From assembly GCA_964424375.1 (NCBI GenBank), contig CAYRIH010000003.1, forward strand, positions 1 through 64,000: a stretch of 64,000 nucleotides of DNA. Direction: 5' to 3'. The stretch comes from CAYRIH01 sp964424375. Its GTDB lineage: Bacteria > Patescibacteriota > Kazan-3B-28 > UBA10110. Positions 7,368 through 16,421 of the stretch are shown here, in pieces (the stretch's first letter is position 1; each line of letters begins with the position of its first letter). The notes beneath the pieces were generated by a model, which was given only the letters and a program-made list of their open reading frames with translations, was not told the DNA's origin and searched no databases. Both the position numbers and the translations under genes were made by a program.

Positions 7368-8785
7368 ATAATACTAAAAAAGTTGCTTTTAACACATTAG
7401 TTCAGTTGTTTAGCAAACTAATTACAGCTGCTACTTCAGTTTTGGTAATTGTTTATCTGACCCGCTATTTAGGTGTATCTGGCTATGGAGATTACGCTAC
7501 TATCTTTGCTTATTTAGGTATTTTTGGAGTTTTTGTAGACTTAGGCTTGTTTGTAACTACTGTTAGAGAAATTTCCAAGTATCCAGACAAAGAGAGTTCG
7601 ATTTTAGGTAATATGCTGGGTTTAAGAATTGTAGTTGGAGTGATAATTTTTACCCTGGCCTACATAATTGCTTTGGTTCTACCCTACTCTACTTTGATTA
7701 AAGCAGGCATTTTGATTGGGGCAGTTGCTCATTTTCTAATGTCTTTAAATCAAGTACCCCTGAGTTCTTTTCAGGCTCGTTTAACTATGCAGAAAGCCGC
7801 CTTGGCTGACATTGTTGGCAGATTAGTATTACTAGCTTTAGTGATTTGGTTTATTTCTATCCAATTAGGTTTCTTGTATATAATAGCGGCTGCAACCATT
7901 AGCAATTTAGTAGTTTTTGGATTGAATATGCTGATGTTTGAGTTGCAAATCCCAGTCTGGCCTCTATTTGATTTTACTATTTGGAAAAAGTTACTTATTA
8001 CAGCTTTGCCTATGGGGGTGGTGATGATTTTGGCTACTATCTATTTTCGGGTAGATACAGTTATGCTTTCGGTTATGAAAGGCAGTTTTGATGTAGGTAT
8101 TTATGGAGCTCCGTATAAGATTTTAGAAGTCTTTTTAGCAGTACCTAGTATTTTTATGAGTTCGGTTTTACCAATTATGACTAAAACTTTGACTACAGAT
8201 ATTGAAAGGGCTCGGATAATTTTCCGCCGAGCATTTGATTTTTTAAGTTTGGCTTCTCTGCCTCTCATAGCTGGCACTGTAGTTTTGGCTACTCCGGTCA
8301 TGGTATTGATAGCCGGCTCAGAGTTTATTTTATCGGGACTAGTATTAAAAATTTTAATATTTGCCTTAGGTGGAGCATTTTTAAACAGTGTGATGATTTA
8401 TACTATTATCGCGGCCAACCAACAAAAAAGATTGGTTGTGCCATATATATTTGCAGTAGTTTTTAATATAGTGGCTAATTTTTTAATCATCCCCCACTAT
8501 TCATATTTTGGGGCTGCCGCTACTACTGTAGCCACGGAATTGTTTGTATTAATAATTAGTATGTATATTGTCGGAAAATATCTTAAAATTTCTCCTGCTT
8601 GGACGGTATTTAGCAAGGCAATGCTTGCCAGTGTAATTATGGGAGTAATTATTTTTTACATTCAACTGCATGTAGTTTGGGTAGCTTTGATAGGTATAGC
8701 AATATATACAATATTGATATTAATTACCAAAGCCATAAATAAACAAGATATTTTAGCTATATTACCTAAAATGGGCAACAGATGA
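7364..8785 (+). CDS. Polysaccharide flippase, Wzx/MOP family
   Basis: This 473-residue membrane protein has about 14 hydrophobic segments and the MATE/MOP-type start KVAFNTLVQLFSKLITA and LTRYLGVSGYGDYATIF, typical of Wzx-like O-antigen or repeat-unit flippases. It would move undecaprenyl-linked oligosaccharide across the membrane. It starts with GTG overlapping the methyltransferase stop (GTGA) and its own stop overlaps the next glycosyltransferase start, so the three genes are tightly coupled. Confidence 0.9.
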   Translation: MNNTKKVAFNTLVQLFSKLITAATSVLVIVYLTRYLGVSGYGDYATIFAYLGIFGVFVDLGLFVTTVREISKYPDKESSILGNMLGLRIVVGVIIFTLAYIIALVLPYSTLIKAGILIGAVAHFLMSLNQVPLSSFQARLTMQKAALADIVGRLVLLALVIWFISIQLGFLYIIAAATISNLVVFGLNMLMFELQIPVWPLFDFTIWKKLLITALPMGVVMILATIYFRVDTVMLSVMKGSFDVGIYGAPYKILEVFLAVPSIFMSSVLPIMTKTLTTDIERARIIFRRAFDFLSLASLPLIAGTVVLATPVMVLIAGSEFILSGLVLKILIFALGGAFLNSVMIYTIIAANQQKRLVVPYIFAVVFNIVANFLIIPHYSYFGAAATTVATELFVLIISMYIVGKYLKISPAWTVFSKAMLASVIMGVIIFYIQLHVVWVALIGIAIYTILILITKAINKQDILAILPKMGNR

Positions 8786-9864
8786 TTATAGGGATTGATG
8801 CTAGAGAAGGTGTAAAAAAACAAAGAGCCGGCAAAGGCGAATATGTTTATCAAATTGTAAGCGGTTTGATTAAACATAATGAACATCAGATTGTTTTGTT
8901 TTTAGATAGAGATCCTTTGCTTGAATGGCAAAACCGAAATGTTAAATTTGTAGTGTTTAAATTGCCAGCTTTTGCCTGGCAAATTGTAATTTTTTTATAT
9001 TTAGAATTTTTACGGCCAGTTGATATTTATTTTTCTACTACTAGTGTGATTGTTCCAGCATTGATTAGAAGTATCCCAGTCGTAACTGTGCTATTTGATT
9101 TTGTTAGTTTTTTGTTTCCCCAGCAGCACGATCGCAAGGCAGTTGTGTTGGAAAAATTCTTGATGAAATGGGCTGTTCGTTTTTCTAAAAAACTGATTGC
9201 CATATCCGAACATACTAAAAAAGATGCAGTTGGATTATTTAAAATCAATCCAAATAAAATTTTTGTGACCCTTTTAGCTCCTTCGTTGAGCGACAAGGAT
9301 GAAGAAATAGAGCTAACAGGCAAAGACATTATTTTATTTATTGGCACCTTAGAACCCAGAAAAAATATAGTTAGATTAGTTGAAGCTTTTAATAAATTAA
9401 GGGGNNNNNNNNNNAGAGGTGATGGGATTGAATCAACCTTAGTTTTGGTGGGTAAATGGGGCTGGCAGAGCGGTGCAATAAAGCAATCAATAGAAAATAG
9501 TCCATTTAAAAATGATATTCAAGTTTTAGGGTATATAAAAGATGCAAACAAGAATTCGCTTTATAAACAAGCAACTGTTTTTGCTTTTCCTTCGCTTTAT
9601 GAAGGATTTGGTTTACCTCCCTTAGAAGCTATGGCGAATGGAACACCAGTCATAACTTCTAATGTGTCTTCCTTGCCAGAAGTAGTCGGTGATGCTGCCA
9701 TGCTGGTTAATCCGCAAAATACAGAAGAAATTTATCAAGCTCTGAGAAAAGTTCTTACCAATAAAGAATTTGCCAATCAATTAGCCAGTAAAGGCTACAT
9801 CCAAGTTCAAAAATTCACCTGGGAGAATACTATTCAAAAAACTTTAGACATTCTAACATTCTAG
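8782..9864 (+). CDS. Glycosyltransferase family 4 (contains assembly gap)
   Basis: This is a GT-B fold retaining glycosyltransferase that adds a sugar from a nucleotide donor. The C-terminal donor site is clear: FPSLYEGFGLPPLEAMANG (the E-x7-E motif) followed by SLPEVVGDAA. The N-terminal half begins IGIDAREG. Ten Ns interrupt it at 9405-9414, but the frame is open on both sides. If the contig ends share AG(G/A)GG, the protein reads straight through as FNKLRGDGIEST. It overlaps the flippase by four bases. The acceptor is unknown. Confidence 0.88.
   Translation: MIIGIDAREGVKKQRAGKGEYVYQIVSGLIKHNEHQIVLFLDRDPLLEWQNRNVKFVVFKLPAFAWQIVIFLYLEFLRPVDIYFSTTSVIVPALIRSIPVVTVLFDFVSFLFPQQHDRKAVVLEKFLMKWAVRFSKKLIAISEHTKKDAVGLFKINPNKIFVTLLAPSLSDKDEEIELTGKDIILFIGTLEPRKNIVRLVEAFNKLRXXXXRGDGIESTLVLVGKWGWQSGAIKQSIENSPFKNDIQVLGYIKDANKNSLYKQATVFAFPSLYEGFGLPPLEAMANGTPVITSNVSSLPEVVGDAAMLVNPQNTEEIYQALRKVLTNKEFANQLASKGYIQVQKFTWENTIQKTLDILTF
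9405..9414. other. Assembly gap (10 N)
   Basis: Ten Ns lie inside the first glycosyltransferase gene. The run is probably a fixed-length scaffold placeholder. The flanks AGGGG and AGAGG can overlap with one mismatch and keep the reading frame, so little or no sequence may be missing. Confidence 0.9.
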
Positions 9865-9879
9865 GAATTTTTTACAGGT

Positions 9880-9885
9880 TATAAT
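9880..9885 (+). promoter_or_regulatory. -10 box of a possible leaderless promoter
   Basis: TATAAT ends six bases before the ATG of the ligase/polymerase gene at 9892, and there is no Shine-Dalgarno. Transcription would start at or next to the ATG. No good -35 box is visible. Confidence 0.4.
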
Positions 9886-9891
9886 AAGTAT

Positions 9892-11157
9892 ATGATCTAT
9901 TATATTTTGGCGATATTTCTTTTGTTTTTTGCCTGTGTGGCTTGGCGCAATATGCGAGTTGCGCTTTATCTAATCCTTTTGTTTATCCCGACTTATTTGC
10001 TAAAGTTTGAAATTTTATCTATTCCGACTACTTTGCTGGAACTTTTAATTTACAAAGCTTTTTTGATATGGCTGGTTTTAATATTTATAAAAAAACAGAA
10101 AGTCAATTGGCCGGCCATTAGATATTATTTATTGCCAATCATGCTGGTTTTTATTGGGTTAATTGCTGGAACTACAATTTCTTCTGATAAATTGATTTCT
10201 TTGGGGATTATTAAGGGCTGGTTTATTGATCCAATGCTTTTATTTATAATGCTGACCAGTATATTGCATAGAAAACTGCATATTAAAAAAGCTATTATGG
10301 CGCTAATTTTCTCAGGACTAACATTATCCTTTATTGCTTTATGGCAGGTTGTGTCAAATAATTATATAACAATTGACGGTCGGGCATCAGCCCTATTTGA
10401 ATCAGCTAACTATTTATCACTTTTCTTAGTACCAATTATAATTTTAGGAATTGGATTTGTTTTATCTCTTAGATCTCGGAAGAGATTTTTATGGTTTGTG
10501 GCTCTGGCTGTAATGTTGGGTGCGCTTTATTTCACTTTTTCGTACGGTGGCTGGGCAGGTTTATTGGTTGGCATTGGGGTTTTGGTATTGATGTTCCTGC
10601 CGTTTTGGCCAACTTCTATTGGTATGGGAGCTTTGTTTGCAGTTGGTATTTTATCTCAATTGAACAATTCTAAATTTCATCAGATGTTAGATTTTATAAA
10701 CCGTTCATCTTCTTCAGTTAGATTGCAGGTATGGCAGTCTGCTCTACTAATGTTTAAAGAAAATTATTTGTTTGGGATTGGTTTAGGGTTGTTTGAAAAA
10801 AGATATCCAGATTTTGCGAATCGTTTATTTAATCCCCCATTAGAACCAATTATGCTGCATGCTCATAATATATTTTTACATTCCTGGCTTAATTTGGGCT
10901 TAGCTGGGTTTGTGGGTCTGATTTGGCTGCTGATAAATTTCTTTAAAAACATTTGGCAAACCATCAGATTAAATAAAAATGTTTTAAGTGTTTCAGTTCT
11001 GGCGGCTATGGTAGCTCTACTTACGCATGGTTTGGTAGATACCCCTTATTGGAAGAATGATCTATCTATTTTATTCTGGGTAATCTTGGCTTTTGGTATA
11101 ATATTAAGTCAAAATGCAAATAACCAAAGAAAAAGAAATTTATCGAATCGGGATTGA
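9892..11157 (+). CDS. O-antigen ligase/polymerase-like membrane protein
   Basis: This 421-residue protein has about eleven hydrophobic segments and a large loop before the last three, the layout of the Wzy/WaaL family. The conserved loop motif HAHNIFLHSWLNLGLAG lies near residue 323, where the family carries its functional histidine. It would polymerise or ligate lipid-linked glycans on the outer face of the membrane. It sits between two GT4 glycosyltransferases and overlaps the second by 44 bases. Polymerase and ligase functions cannot be separated by sequence alone. Confidence 0.85.
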   Translation: MIYYILAIFLLFFACVAWRNMRVALYLILLFIPTYLLKFEILSIPTTLLELLIYKAFLIWLVLIFIKKQKVNWPAIRYYLLPIMLVFIGLIAGTTISSDKLISLGIIKGWFIDPMLLFIMLTSILHRKLHIKKAIMALIFSGLTLSFIALWQVVSNNYITIDGRASALFESANYLSLFLVPIIILGIGFVLSLRSRKRFLWFVALAVMLGALYFTFSYGGWAGLLVGIGVLVLMFLPFWPTSIGMGALFAVGILSQLNNSKFHQMLDFINRSSSSVRLQVWQSALLMFKENYLFGIGLGLFEKRYPDFANRLFNPPLEPIMLHAHNIFLHSWLNLGLAGFVGLIWLLINFFKNIWQTIRLNKNVLSVSVLAAMVALLTHGLVDTPYWKNDLSILFWVILAFGIILSQNANNQRKRNLSNRD

Positions 11158-12268
11158 TGCCAGATTGTTTGGCACAGCTCAGGCTGTGGGGATTGGCAGA
11201 TATACAGAAGAATTAATTCGTTATCTGATTGAACTAGATAAAGATAATCAATATCATATATTTCTCTCTGCTTCTGCAACATCTGGTTTTCCTATTTATG
11301 CTCCTAATCTTTCAAAAACTGGGGTAAATTTTTCACATTATACTTATGGGGAGCAGTTTGTTTACCCATCGATTATCAAAAGAACTAATCTAGACTTAAT
11401 TCACTATACTAATTTTAATTCTCCAGTATTTTTTACAGATGTGCCTAGCGTGGTAACCATTCATGATTTAACTCTTTGGTTTTTTCCAGGTCGAAGACAG
11501 CGGAGCTGGTTTAGACGCATGGTATATCGCTGGGTTATTAAAAAAACCTGTCAAAATGCAAAGCATATCATAGCGATTACTAAAAATACTAAGCGAGATG
11601 TGGTTGAGCTGTTAAATATTGACCCAGATAAAATAACTGTGATTTATGAGGCTGTGCCCAAGCAGTTTAAAATTATTAAAGATGAAGCAGCAATTAATAA
11701 ACTTAAACACAAATTTAATATCTCTTATCCCCACTTTGTATACGTTGGTCAATGGCGCGATCATAAAAATGTTATTAGAATGATAAGAGCATTCAGTTTG
11801 GTGCGTCGCAGATATGGGTTGGATTATCAATTAGTTATGGTTGGGAAAATAGATAAACAATATCCTGAGGTGCAGGCCGTTATTAAGGAATTAAACTTGG
11901 AAGAATCGATAATCTTAACTGGCTATATACCTGATTCAGATTTACCATATTTATACAATGGTGCAGAGTTGTTTGTTTGGCCTTCTTTGTATGAAGGTTT
12001 TGGCCTACCTCCTTTAGAAGCTATGGCTTGTGGTGTGCCAGTAGTGGCTTCTAGAGCATCATGTATGCCGGAAGTTTTAGGTGATGCTGCTCATTATTTT
12101 GATCCATTGAATGTCGAGGAGATGGCAAAAAGCATGGCTGAGGTTGCCCAAAGCTATGCTCTTAAAAGAGAGTTGAAGCTTAAGGGGCTACAGCAAGTTA
12201 AAAGATATTCTTTTGACAAGTCTGCTAAGCAAACCCATCAGGTTTATCAAAAGATTTTAACTGATTAA
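11114..12268 (+). CDS. Glycosyltransferase family 4
   Basis: A 384-residue GT-B glycosyltransferase, related to the one at 8782. It starts RIGIDARLFGTAQAVGIGRY, a glycine-rich N-terminal loop typical of mannosyl/rhamnosyl transferases of this family. The donor-binding motif WPSLYEGFGLPPLEAMACG is followed by CMPEVLGDAA. It overlaps the 3' end of the polymerase/ligase gene by 44 bases in another frame. It probably builds the same surface polysaccharide; donor and acceptor are not predictable. Confidence 0.9.
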   Translation: MQITKEKEIYRIGIDARLFGTAQAVGIGRYTEELIRYLIELDKDNQYHIFLSASATSGFPIYAPNLSKTGVNFSHYTYGEQFVYPSIIKRTNLDLIHYTNFNSPVFFTDVPSVVTIHDLTLWFFPGRRQRSWFRRMVYRWVIKKTCQNAKHIIAITKNTKRDVVELLNIDPDKITVIYEAVPKQFKIIKDEAAINKLKHKFNISYPHFVYVGQWRDHKNVIRMIRAFSLVRRRYGLDYQLVMVGKIDKQYPEVQAVIKELNLEESIILTGYIPDSDLPYLYNGAELFVWPSLYEGFGLPPLEAMACGVPVVASRASCMPEVLGDAAHYFDPLNVEEMAKSMAEVAQSYALKRELKLKGLQQVKRYSFDKSAKQTHQVYQKILTD

Positions 12269-12333
12269 AACTTTTTAATGATTTTTAAAGGTTATATAAT
12301 AAAACATATTACTAATTAATAATTTGATAAAAG

Positions 12334-14343
12334 ATGGAATTAATTAACACGGTTCTTATGTTTTCGATAGTTGCTTCGGTTTTGGCAATTATTTATGCTG
12401 CTTTTTTGAGTTGGTGGATTATAAAATTGCCGTCTGGCAATGAAAAAATGCGAGAAATTGCTGCAGCTATTCAACAAGGAGCTAAAGCTTATTTAACCCG
12501 GCAGTACATTACTGTTGGTATAGTAGCCATAGTTTTGGCAGTAATTATCTATTATGTTTTAGGATATGTTACGGCATTGGGGTTTTTAGTAGGAGCAGTT
12601 CTTTCTGGTTTGGCTGGAGTAATTGGAATGAGTGTATCAGTTAGGGCTAATGTCAGAACCACTCAAGCTGCCAGCCAAAGCATGGCCAAAGCATTAGATG
12701 TAGCTTTTAAAGGTGGGGCAGTTACTGGATTATTTGTAGTAGGCTTAGCCTTGCTGGCGGTTGCTGGTTTTTATGCCATATTTAAAGATATCCCAGCTTT
12801 AATAGGCTTAGGTTTTGGTGGAAGTTTAATTTCTATTTTTGCTAGACTAGGTGGTGGAATTTATACAAAAGCCGCTGATGTCGGCGCTGATTTAGTTGGT
12901 AAAGTTGAAGCTGGAATACCCGAAGACGATCCTAGAAATCCGGCAGTGATTGCTGATAATGTCGGCGATAATGTCGGCGATTGCGCAGGTATGGCAGCGG
13001 ATTTATTTGAAACATATGCTGTAACAGCTCTGGCAGCAATAATTTTGGGCAGTCTAATGTTTAAAGGCAATGAGATAGCATTGGTTTATCCTCTAGCTCT
13101 AGGTGGGGTGTCAGTGCTGGCTTCTATTGTAGGCAGTTTCTTTGTGCGTTTACCAAGAAATAAGAATATCATGGCAGCGCTTTATATGGGTTTAGCTGTA
13201 AGTGGTTTACTAGCCGCTGGTGGTTTTTATTTAGTTACCTATTGGCTGCTGGCTGGTATTACTGAATTTTCTATGATAAATATTTTCTATTCTTCTTTAA
13301 TTGGTCTGATAGTTACAGTTTTGATAGTTGTTATTACTGAATATTACACCTCGACGAAGTACTCGCCAGTTAGACGTATTGCTCAGGCTTCTGAGACGGG
13401 GCATGGCACTAATGTTATTGCTGGACTAGCTGTAGGGATGAAATCCACGGCTTGGCCGGTGGTGGTTATTATAGCGGCTATCTGGGGCGCTTATAGTTTG
13501 GCAGATTTATATGGAGTGGCTATTGCTGCTATGTCGATGTTGTCTATGACAGGCATTATTGTAGCAATTGATGCTTATGGTCCTATTACAGATAATGCTG
13601 GCGGCATTGCTGAGATGGCTAAATTGCCAGAGACAGTTCGTCAGATTACCGATTCTTTGGATGCGGTTGGCAATACTACCAAAGCTATAACCAAAGGTTA
13701 CGCTATTGGTTCTGCCGCCCTGGCGGCCATAGTGTTATTTACTGTCTATTCCCAGGAATTACAGCATATAACGGGGCAGGTTTATGAATTTTTGCTAAGC
13801 GATCCACAGGTTTTAATCGGGTTGTTTATTGGTGGACTACTCCCTTATTTCTTTGCTGCCATTTCCATGGAAGCAGTAGGCAAAACAGCGGGTAGTGTAG
13901 TAAAAGAGGTTCGTCGTCAATTTAAATCTATTCCTGGGATTATGGAAGGCATTGCCAAGCCAGATTATGCCAAAATAGTAGATATTGTTACTCGATCAGC
14001 CATAATTGAAATGATTATCCCAGCTCTTATACCAGTAATCACCCCAATATTAGTGGGTTGGTTATTGGGTCCGGTAGTTTTAGGAGGAGTTTTAGTAGGT
14101 AGTATTATAACTGGGATATTTGTGGCTATATCAATGACTACTGGCGGTGCAGCTTGGGATAATGCCAAAAAATATATCGAAGACGGGCATTTGGGCGGCA
14201 AAGGATCAGAAGCTCATAAAGCTGCAATAACTGGGGATACGGTTGGTGATCCATATAAAGACACGGCTGGCCCAGCTATTAATCCCATGATTAAAATCGT
14301 TAATATAGTAGCCTTATTAATTATTGGTTTGATTGCTAAATAA
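12334..14343 (+). CDS. hppA: H+-translocating membrane pyrophosphatase
   Basis: This integral membrane enzyme splits pyrophosphate and pumps protons out of the cytoplasm. The 669 residues contain about 16 membrane segments and the pyrophosphate-binding sequences GGGIYTKAADVGADLVGK (173-190) and DNVGDNVGDCAGMAADLFET (208-227). A second acidic cluster near the C-terminus contains GDTVGDPYKDTAGPAINP. The motif GNTTKA carries lysine where potassium-dependent enzymes have alanine, which marks the K+-independent proton-pumping type. TATAAT at 12295-12300 is a likely -10 box. The enzyme could save energy in a cell with little respiration (inference). Confidence 0.97.
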   Translation: MELINTVLMFSIVASVLAIIYAAFLSWWIIKLPSGNEKMREIAAAIQQGAKAYLTRQYITVGIVAIVLAVIIYYVLGYVTALGFLVGAVLSGLAGVIGMSVSVRANVRTTQAASQSMAKALDVAFKGGAVTGLFVVGLALLAVAGFYAIFKDIPALIGLGFGGSLISIFARLGGGIYTKAADVGADLVGKVEAGIPEDDPRNPAVIADNVGDNVGDCAGMAADLFETYAVTALAAIILGSLMFKGNEIALVYPLALGGVSVLASIVGSFFVRLPRNKNIMAALYMGLAVSGLLAAGGFYLVTYWLLAGITEFSMINIFYSSLIGLIVTVLIVVITEYYTSTKYSPVRRIAQASETGHGTNVIAGLAVGMKSTAWPVVVIIAAIWGAYSLADLYGVAIAAMSMLSMTGIIVAIDAYGPITDNAGGIAEMAKLPETVRQITDSLDAVGNTTKAITKGYAIGSAALAAIVLFTVYSQELQHITGQVYEFLLSDPQVLIGLFIGGLLPYFFAAISMEAVGKTAGSVVKEVRRQFKSIPGIMEGIAKPDYAKIVDIVTRSAIIEMIIPALIPVITPILVGWLLGPVVLGGVLVGSIITGIFVAISMTTGGAAWDNAKKYIEDGHLGGKGSEAHKAAITGDTVGDPYKDTAGPAINPMIKIVNIVALLIIGLIAK

Positions 14344-14346
14344 AAA

Positions 14347-14574
14347 ATGAAGCTAGATAGGTTGGTTGATCATCAGATAAAGATTGAAGTTACCAACAAC
14401 CAGGGGGTAGTCAGGCTTTTGTTACCAGATAATCAAACAATTAATTGGCCGGTGTTAGATCCAGATATAGTTTCAGGCCAATTCTATTTGACTCTGTCTA
14501 AAAACTCCAAACTGCCAAATAAAGAAGAATTGGGCAGACTGGTATTAAAAGAGATATTGCAGGGAGGCAAATGA
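14347..14574 (+). CDS. Hypothetical protein, 75 aa
   Basis: I do not recognise this small soluble protein. It looks like a short beta-rich N-terminal part (residues 5-50, alternating hydrophobic residues) followed by an alpha helix KEELGRLVLKEIL. It sits three bases after hppA and overlaps the VanW gene by four bases, so it is co-transcribed with both. Coupling to its neighbours and normal codon use make it likely to be real. Confidence 0.7.
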   Translation: MKLDRLVDHQIKIEVTNNQGVVRLLLPDNQTINWPVLDPDIVSGQFYLTLSKNSKLPNKEELGRLVLKEILQGGK

Positions 14575-16421
14575 ACTATCCGTTGGTCAAAAATAAAAGC
14601 AAAAAATATGTTCCAGTAATTATATTTGGGATTATTTTTTCAATCATTCTTGTTTTTTATGCAGCTTTTGATGTAGTGTATGCCGATCGAGTAATGCCAG
14701 GGGCTAAATTTGGTCCAGAAGTTTTAGGTGGCATGGATTGGTCGATGGCGGACAGCATAATCTCTGATTTGTTAGAGGAACAAGCTAAACAGGAGTTAAT
14801 TTTTATCAACAACGACACATCTACAATTTATTCTCTATCTGATTTAGGCATCAGTTTTGATTACTATGCCAGTAGTGAGGCAGTAAAACAATTTGCCAGG
14901 GGGCACAATCCTTTTATAAATTTATTTCAAAGAATTAGAGGGCTGTTAGGTGGTGTTTCGGTTATGGCCAGTTATTATAAGTCGGACATCTGGGATCAAG
15001 CGTTATTGGAATTGGAAAATCAAATTAATATAGAGCCAGTGCCAGCTCGAGTTGTGATTGAACCAGATAAGTTTAATGCAGAAGCGGTGCCGGCTATTGT
15101 AGGTCACAAATTAGACAGAGAGTTGTTTGATAAAATTGTTAAGTCTCGTCTTGGTAAACTAAAATTCGATTCCATTAATATGCCAATTGCTTCTTACTCC
15201 CCTGTTTTGGATACTAAGCTAGCTCAAATTACCGCTCAAAAGATAAATCAACAGTTAGATAGCAATTACTTGCTTACATTTAAAGATCAATCATTTGAGT
15301 TAACTGTTCATGATTTGTGGGATTGGCTGGAAGTAGTTGAAGATAAAAATATGTTTATAGTGCGCCTGCGGGAAACTGAAGTAACTGATTATGTTAAAAA
15401 TCTAGAACAATTAATTAACCAACCAATGCAAAATGCGGTATTTCAGACCAAGAATGATCAAGTAATAAAATTTTTGCCTCATCAATCGGGGGCACTATTG
15501 CGAACCAAAGAAACAATTGAGTTAATTCAAGCAGCCCTATTAGATTCTATTAAAGAAATTGAACTTCCAGCTAATTATTTGGAGCCCAAAATTACACTTG
15601 AGCAAATTAATGATTTAGGCATTAACGAATTGGTGGCTCGCGGGGTATCTAATTTTGCTGGCAGTCCAGCTAATCGCCGTCATAATATAGCCACTGGCGC
15701 TAAGCGTTTTGATAATGTGTTAATTGGGCCAGGCGTTACTTTTTCTATTAATGAGCAATTGGGTCAAGTTGATGCCAATACGGGTTATTTGCCAGAGTTA
15801 GTAATTAAAGGTGACGAGACCACCCCAGAATATGGTGGTGGGCTATGCCAGGTTTCCACTACTGCTTTTCGAGCTATATTAAACGGTGGCTATCCTGTAG
15901 TTGAACGCAAAAATCACTCTTATCGAGTTGTTTATTATGAACCAGCTGGCTCAGACGCTACTATCTATCCTCCATATCCTGACTTAAAATTTACTAATGA
16001 TACTCCAGATTATATTTTGGTCGATACTTATATTAAAGATAATAATTTGTATTTTGATTTTTATGGCACAATTATGCCTTATCGAGTAGAAATTGAAGGA
16101 CCACTTATTTACAATGTGACTGATTACCCAGAACCGGTGTATATTGAAACGTCAGCCATTGAAGAGGGTATGGTGCAACAGATTGACATTGCTCATCGGG
16201 GGGCTGATGCTGTGCTTTATCGATATATTTACAACAATCAAGAACAGCAGATTCGTAAGGATGTATTTTACAGCCATTATATTCCTTGGCCAGCCAAATA
16301 TTTAGTTGGAGTAAAAGAAGCCCCAGCTCTAGATACTGACTTAGATAATGTTTTACCAGACTCTAGTGCTTCCGAGGAAGCTATGGTCGACATTGATTTA
16401 AAATTAAATCCAGAAGAATGA
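14571..16421 (+). CDS. VanW family cell-wall protein
   Basis: The 616-residue protein has an N-terminal membrane anchor (about 15-37) and an extracellular region. Two repeats in the first 350 residues resemble the peptidoglycan-binding domain that often precedes VanW. The VanW domain proper (about 380-500) shows GPGVTFSINEQLGQ, the YGGGLCQVSTTAFRA cysteine motif and RVVYYEPAGSDATIYPP. VanW has no proven enzyme activity; the domain layout suggests work on peptidoglycan outside the cell. It overlaps holA by four bases. Confidence 0.9.
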   Translation: MNYPLVKNKSKKYVPVIIFGIIFSIILVFYAAFDVVYADRVMPGAKFGPEVLGGMDWSMADSIISDLLEEQAKQELIFINNDTSTIYSLSDLGISFDYYASSEAVKQFARGHNPFINLFQRIRGLLGGVSVMASYYKSDIWDQALLELENQINIEPVPARVVIEPDKFNAEAVPAIVGHKLDRELFDKIVKSRLGKLKFDSINMPIASYSPVLDTKLAQITAQKINQQLDSNYLLTFKDQSFELTVHDLWDWLEVVEDKNMFIVRLRETEVTDYVKNLEQLINQPMQNAVFQTKNDQVIKFLPHQSGALLRTKETIELIQAALLDSIKEIELPANYLEPKITLEQINDLGINELVARGVSNFAGSPANRRHNIATGAKRFDNVLIGPGVTFSINEQLGQVDANTGYLPELVIKGDETTPEYGGGLCQVSTTAFRAILNGGYPVVERKNHSYRVVYYEPAGSDATIYPPYPDLKFTNDTPDYILVDTYIKDNNLYFDFYGTIMPYRVEIEGPLIYNVTDYPEPVYIETSAIEEGMVQQIDIAHRGADAVLYRYIYNNQEQQIRKDVFYSHYIPWPAKYLVGVKEAPALDTDLDNVLPDSSASEEAMVDIDLKLNPEE

